From assembly GCA_963756745.1 (NCBI GenBank), contig CAVWOU010000001.1, positions 1-64,000 of the forward strand: a DNA stretch of 64,000 nt, written 5' to 3'. Source of the DNA: DASPWW01 sp963756745. GTDB lineage: Bacteria > Actinomycetota > Thermoleophilia > Solirubrobacterales > 70-9. A program made the translations under genes and the position numbers. Below are positions 60,256-64,000 of the stretch, piece after piece; within the stretch, counting starts at the first letter, position 1; every line of letters starts with the position of its first letter. The notes under the pieces were generated by a model that worked only from the letters and a program-made list of their open reading frames with translations, was not told where the DNA came from and did not search any database.

Positions 60256-61585
60256 GAGCGTGTCCGTCGTCCTGGCTCTCCCCTTCGGTCTCGCTCGCGC
60301 CGAGCGCACCCCGCTCGGCCTCCTTCTGGTGCTCGTCGTGGATCAGTTCCTCGTCGAGCGCCAGGCCCTGGTGGTGGAGCGTGTGGCCGAGCAACTCGGC
60401 CTTCTGGCGCAGGTAGGCCTCGTTGTGCGGATTTGGGATCGACTCGATCGGGAGCTGCTCGGTGACCGACAGGCCGTAGCCCTCCATCCCGATGATCTTC
60501 TTCGGGTTGTTGGTCAGGATGCGAATGCTGGTCAGTCCGAGGTCTCCGAGTATCTGGGCGCCGATCCCATAGTCGCGGAGATCGGCCGGCAGACCGAGCT
60601 TGAGATTCGCCTCGACCGTGTCGAGCCCGTCCTCCTGGAGCCTGTAGGCACGAAGTTTGTTGAGCAGGCCAATCCCGCGTCCCTCCTGCGACAGGTACAG
60701 CAGGACGCCGAGACCCTCGCGCTCGATCATCGCCAGCGCGGAGGCGAGCTGCTCGCCGCAGTCGCAACGCAGGCTGTGGAACACGTCGCCCGTCAGGCAC
60801 TCGCTGTGGACCCGGACGAGCACGTCCTCGCGGCCGGCCACCTCGCCCTTGACCATCGCAACGTGGTGCTTGTCGTCGACGAGCGAGCGGTACCCGACGG
60901 CGCTGAACTCACCGAACGCGGTCGGCAGCCGCGTCGCGACGACGCGCTCGACAAGCTTCTCGGTGCGCCGGCGGTACGCGATCAGGTCGGCGACCGTGAC
61001 CATCTTCAGTCCGTGGCGCTCGCAGTACGGTGCCAGGTCCGGGACACGGGCCATCGTCCCGTCCTCGTTCATGATCTCGCAGATCACTCCCGCCGGGAGC
61101 AGGCCGGCGAGTCGGGCGAGGTCGACGCTCGCCTCGGTGTGACCCGTGCGCTCGAGCACCCCGCCCTTCTTGGCCTTGAGCGGAAAGATGTGCCCCGGCT
61201 GGCGCAGGTCGGCCGGACCGGACCGGGGGTCGATCGCGACCTGGACAGTCAGCGCGCGGTCGTGAGCGGAGATCCCGGTCGTCACGCCCTCGGCGGCCTC
61301 GATCGAGACCGTGAACGCCGTCCTCAGCGGCGCTTCGTTCTTCGCCGCCATCAGGTCGAGTCCGAGCTCGTCGCAGCGCTCCGGCTCCAGCGCGAGGCAG
61401 ATCAGGCCGCGCGCCTCCCTTGCCATGAAGTTGATCGCCTCGGGAGTCGCGAACTGGCCGGCGAGGACGAGGTCGCCCTCGTTCTCACGGTCCTCGCCGT
61501 CGCAGACCACGACCATCCTCCCGCGGCGCACGTCCTCGAGCGCCTCCTCAACCGTCGCAAACGGAGTCTTTGTCTTCTCGCTCAT
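60248..61585 (-). CDS. ribBA: Bifunctional DHBP synthase / GTP cyclohydrolase II
   Basis: 445 residues. RibB (1-205): VVVCDGEDRENEGDLVLAGQ, FMAREARGLICLALEPERCD, GHTEASVDLARLAGLLPAGV, CEIMNEDGTMARVPDL. RibA (210-410): VRVHSECLTGDVFHSLRCDC (zinc Cys), YLSQEGRGIGLLNKLRAYRL, DYGIGAQILGDLGLTSIRIL and TNNPKKIIGMEGYGL. Supplies both riboflavin precursors. Start overlaps the ribE stop by ATGA. Confidence 0.96.
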   Translation of the reverse strand: MSEKTKTPFATVEEALEDVRRGRMVVVCDGEDRENEGDLVLAGQFATPEAINFMAREARGLICLALEPERCDELGLDLMAAKNEAPLRTAFTVSIEAAEGVTTGISAHDRALTVQVAIDPRSGPADLRQPGHIFPLKAKKGGVLERTGHTEASVDLARLAGLLPAGVICEIMNEDGTMARVPDLAPYCERHGLKMVTVADLIAYRRRTEKLVERVVATRLPTAFGEFSAVGYRSLVDDKHHVAMVKGEVAGREDVLVRVHSECLTGDVFHSLRCDCGEQLASALAMIEREGLGVLLYLSQEGRGIGLLNKLRAYRLQEDGLDTVEANLKLGLPADLRDYGIGAQILGDLGLTSIRILTNNPKKIIGMEGYGLSVTEQLPIESIPNPHNEAYLRQKAELLGHTLHHQGLALDEELIHDEHQKEAERGALGASETEGESQDDGHARG

Positions 61586-62187
61586 TCGGTTCCTTTCTCA
61601 CCAAAGCCTGACACGAGCTGCTCGACGTAGCGAGCGATCACGTCCAGCTCGAGGTTCACCCGCCTCCCCTCGCCCGCCTCGCCGAGCGTCGTCCGCTCGA
61701 GCGTTTCCGGGATCAGAGCGACCTCGAAGGTGCCATCCGAGACTCCGGCGATCGTGAGGCTGACCCCGTCCACGGTTACCGAGCCGCGCTCGACCAGGTA
61801 GCGGCGCAGGCCCTGGGGCACCGAGATGACCAGCCGGCGCCCGAAGCCGTCCTCGGTCGAGCCGACCACCGCCCCCGTCCCGTCGACGTGGCCCTGGACG
61901 AGGTGCCCGCCGAGCCGGTCTCCGAGTCGCATCGGGAGCTCGAGGTTGACTCGTTCGCCGGGCCGCAGGGGTCCGAGCGAGGTGAGCTCGAGCGTCTGGT
62001 TCACCACGTCGGCCTCGAATGCGTCGCCGTCGGCGGCGACGGCGGTGAGGCAGGCGCCGTTGACCGCGATCGAGTCGCCGCTCGACAGCTCGCCTGCGAG
62101 CGGCGTCCGGATGCGCAGCCGCACGCCCTCCTCGCGGGAGTCGATCCTCTCGACGGTTCCGATGTCCTCGATCAACCCGGTGAACAT
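61582..62187 (-). CDS. ribE: Riboflavin synthase alpha chain
   Basis: 201 residues from ATG 62187 (MFTGLIEDIGTVERIDSREE). Two lumazine-binding repeats: NGACLTAVAADGDAFEADVV and DGVSLTIAGVSDGTFEVALI. Dismutates dimethylribityllumazine to riboflavin. ATG shares a base with the ribD stop (TGATG). Confidence 0.95.
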   Translation of the reverse strand: MFTGLIEDIGTVERIDSREEGVRLRIRTPLAGELSSGDSIAVNGACLTAVAADGDAFEADVVNQTLELTSLGPLRPGERVNLELPMRLGDRLGGHLVQGHVDGTGAVVGSTEDGFGRRLVISVPQGLRRYLVERGSVTVDGVSLTIAGVSDGTFEVALIPETLERTTLGEAGEGRRVNLELDVIARYVEQLVSGFGEKGTE

Positions 62188-63308
62188 CACCACTCCCTGA
62201 GCCGCGCGCGGGCGAGCAGATCGGCGCCGACCCTTCCCCATTCGACCGCAAGCGCGTCGGCCGCGTCGGCCATTCGCTCCGCGCCCGCGCCCTCGATCAA
62301 GGGCTTGCCTCCGCCGAGGACCCGCGGGGCGATAAACAACCGAAGCTCGTCGATCTCACCCGCGCCGAGGAACGCGCCGGCGAGGATCGGTCCGCCCTCG
62401 ATCAGCAGGCTGGTGATATCGCGGCGACCGAGCTCCGCGAGGGCCAAGCCGACGCGCTCGACCCGCGAGCCGCCGACGACGATCACATCCACCCCCGCTT
62501 CGCGCAGCGCCGCCACGCGATCGTCCGGAGCGCCGTGTGCGGCGACGACCGTCACCGCCGCCTCGTCGAGCGATCGCACGAGCTTCGAGTCGCGCGGGAG
62601 CCGCGCCGTCGAATCGAAGATCACCCGGTTCGGCTGACGCTCGGCCTCCGGCGTCCGGGCCGTCAAGCGTGGGTCATCGGCGAGCACCGTGCCGATGCCG
62701 ACCGCGACCGCATCGGACTCGCCGCGCCACCGGTGCACGAGCGCCCGGCTCGACTCGCCCGAGATCCATTTCGACTCGCCGCCGCTCGTCGCGACGCGGC
62801 CGTCGAGGGTGACCGCGGACTTCATCGTCACCAGCGGTCGCCCGGTGCGCGCGTGCTTTCGAAACGCCTGGTTGAGCAGTCGGGCGCCCGTCGCCTCGGC
62901 TCCGTCGGCGAACGTGACCTCGATCCCCTCGTCGCGCAGCACGCCGGGGCCCCGCCCGCTCGCCTTCTCGGATGGATCGTCGGCGCCTACCACCACGCGC
63001 TCGATGCCGGCCGTGATGATCGCGTCGGTGCAGGGAGGCTGCCTGCCGTGGTGCGCACACGGCTCGAGCGTCACGTACATCGTCGCCCCCGAGGGATCGT
63101 TGCCGCGCTCGCGCGAGTCTGTGAGTGCGGCGACCTCGGCGTGCACCCCGCCCAGCGCGGAGTGAAAACCCTCGCCGATCGGCTCACCGTTCTTGACCAG
63201 CACCGCCCCGACCAGCGGGTTCGGGCTCACCCGGCCGCGCCCACACTCCGCAAGCTCCAGCGCGCGTCGAAGGTGCGCTCGATCCTGCTCTGTCGCGACC
63301 GCGGTCAG
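62187..63308 (-). CDS. ribD: Bifunctional riboflavin deaminase/reductase RibD
   Basis: About 373 residues if started at CTG 63308. Deaminase zinc site GGVHAEVAAL and TLEPCAHHGRQPPCTDAIIT; reductase MKSAVTLDGRVATSGGESKW, GIGTVLADDPRLTARTPEA, LLIEGGPILAGAFLGAGEID. The GTG at 63230 would omit the conserved DRAHLRRALELAECGRGRVS helix; the family N-terminus is in frame upstream, and AGGAGG lies 5 bases before CTG 63308, so a CTG start (or a base error in an ATG) is preferred. First gene of ribDEBAH. Confidence 0.88.
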   Translation of the reverse strand: MTAVATEQDRAHLRRALELAECGRGRVSPNPLVGAVLVKNGEPIGEGFHSALGGVHAEVAALTDSRERGNDPSGATMYVTLEPCAHHGRQPPCTDAIITAGIERVVVGADDPSEKASGRGPGVLRDEGIEVTFADGAEATGARLLNQAFRKHARTGRPLVTMKSAVTLDGRVATSGGESKWISGESSRALVHRWRGESDAVAVGIGTVLADDPRLTARTPEAERQPNRVIFDSTARLPRDSKLVRSLDEAAVTVVAAHGAPDDRVAALREAGVDVIVVGGSRVERVGLALAELGRRDITSLLIEGGPILAGAFLGAGEIDELRLFIAPRVLGGGKPLIEGAGAERMADAADALAVEWGRVGADLLARARLREW

Positions 63309-63356
63309 GTCGGCCTCCTGGTGGTGCTCACGCGATTGACTGGTCAGTCAACCAAG

Positions 63357-63362
63357 ATTGTA
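63357..63362 (-). promoter_or_regulatory. -10 element of the rib operon
   Basis: On the minus strand TACAAT (63362-63357) lies about 50 bp upstream of the ribD start. A palindrome-like ttgact/agtcaa (63336-63351) follows immediately downstream, a possible operator. The leader between them is too short for an FMN riboswitch. Confidence 0.5.
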
Positions 63363-63445
63363 GGCGCCCGGGAACCCCGATGGCCGCGGGTACTATGGCC
63401 CGGCCATTAAGTGCCCACTTTGCACCTGACGCGCCGCAACTGCCT

Positions 63446-64000
63446 ATGAAGCTGATGGTCCAGATCCCCTGCCTCAACGAGGAGGAGAGCCTCCCGCTGA
63501 CGCTCGCCGAAATGCCCCGGCGGGTGCCGGGGTTCGACGAGGTCGAGTGGCTGGTGATCGACGACGGCTCGACCGACCGCACCGTCGAGGTGGCGCGCGA
63601 GGCCGGCGTCGACCATGTGGTCCGGCTGACCAACAACAAGGGGCTCGCCGCGGCGTTCCAGGCGGGGCTCGACGCCGCGCTGAAGCTCGGCGCCGACGTG
63701 ATCGTCAACACCGACGCCGACAACCAGTACCGCGCCTCGGACATCCCTGCCCTGACCGCACCGATCCTCGCGGGCGAGGCGGACATGGTGGTCGGCGACC
63801 GTCAGGTCCAGACGCTGGAGCACTTCTCGCGACCCAAGCGCGCCCTGCAGAGGCTCGGGAGCTCGGTCGTTAGGTGGGCGTCGGGCACCAACGTCCCCGA
63901 CACCACGTCCGGATTCCGCGCCTACAACCGCGAGGCCGCGCTGCAGCTCCAGGTCGTGTCGAACTTCACCTACACGCTCGAGAGCCTGATCCAGGCCGGG
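63446..64000 (+). CDS. GT2-family glycosyltransferase (partial, runs off the window)
   Basis: 185 codons to the window end without a stop. MKLMVQIPCLNEEESLPLTL, WLVIDDGSTDRTVEVAREAG, GLAAAFQAGLDAALKLGADV and the DxD-type NTDADNQYRASDIP identify a dolichyl-phosphate-mannose-synthase-like GT2 fold using a nucleotide sugar. VPDTTSGFRAYNREAALQLQ is the acceptor-side motif. It is divergent from ribD; TACTAT at 63391-63396 is a possible -10. Confidence 0.9.
   Translation, partial: MKLMVQIPCLNEEESLPLTLAEMPRRVPGFDEVEWLVIDDGSTDRTVEVAREAGVDHVVRLTNNKGLAAAFQAGLDAALKLGADVIVNTDADNQYRASDIPALTAPILAGEADMVVGDRQVQTLEHFSRPKRALQRLGSSVVRWASGTNVPDTTSGFRAYNREAALQLQVVSNFTYTLESLIQAG

Noticed and set aside
1..64000. 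CRISPR arrays and rRNA genes
   Set aside because: No regularly spaced direct repeats of CRISPR type, no cas-like genes and no rRNA sequence were seen.

Overview
The window is GC-rich actinobacterial DNA. Gene order, the whiB-free cell-division and ribosome neighbourhood, an FliA/WhiG sigma factor and a run of NTF2/SnoaL-like genes beginning MSxENVE suggest class Thermoleophilia (Solirubrobacterales or Gaiellales relatives). This placement is inference from gene content; no marker was searched against a database.

The left end (1-6 kb) is accessory. It holds a DyP peroxidase with a linked small protein, a cysteine-less pyridine-nucleotide-disulfide-type flavoprotein, two membrane proteins and an AI-2E transporter. 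Nearly every gene here is broken by isolated single-base frameshifts, whereas the genes after 6.4 kb are mostly intact. At 6.4-11.4 kb come a BON-domain protein, a 943-residue LuxR/MalT-type regulator and a poorly coding 1.1 kb stretch downstream of tRNA-Gly(GCC). That stretch contains an inverted 23-base copy of the tRNA anticodon arm. At 11.4-21.9 kb lie RNase HI, a zinc-ribbon protein, an EF-G-like GTPase, an FliA/WhiG sigma factor, a Xer recombinase, an L,D-transpeptidase, a formyl-THF cyclo-ligase-like gene, hydrolases and a pterin dehydratase. A frameshifted BNR/sialidase-like exported protein follows at 22.0-23.6 kb, then ilvD, thiD, dprA and comM (23.7-30 kb).

An accessory island (30.0-37.6 kb) separates comM/dprA from yraN/rnhB. 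It contains VOC and DUF1801 proteins, intact and decayed NTF2/SnoaL-like paralogues, an MFS exporter divergent from a MarR regulator with a clear promoter/operator, an SDR and a GNAT. From 37.6 kb to the end runs a largely minus-strand housekeeping backbone: rnhB, lepB, rplS, trmD, khpA, rpsP, ffh, ftsY, smc, rnc, acpP, plsX, rpmF, DUF177, a SepIVA-like protein, coaD, rsmD, recG, a fakA-like gene, rpmB, ribH, ribBA, ribE and ribD. Single plus-strand genes (a RibD-C/DHFR-like protein, R2lox, a methyltransferase, RidA) punctuate it. Translationally coupled overlaps (ATGA, GTGA, TGATG) are frequent and mark operons. The window ends inside a GT2 glycosyltransferase.

The most unusual signals are: (1) a dispersed repeat with a variable hairpin centre that sits in frame inside both rplS (L19) and smc, with its 26-bp palindrome repeated between smc and rnc; (2) an SMC protein with no hinge domain, beside an RNase III lacking two of four catalytic acidic residues; (3) the tRNA-Gly anticodon-arm copy, a candidate integrase site; (4) the NTF2/SnoaL array, with a shared upstream box that a GNAT gene also carries.
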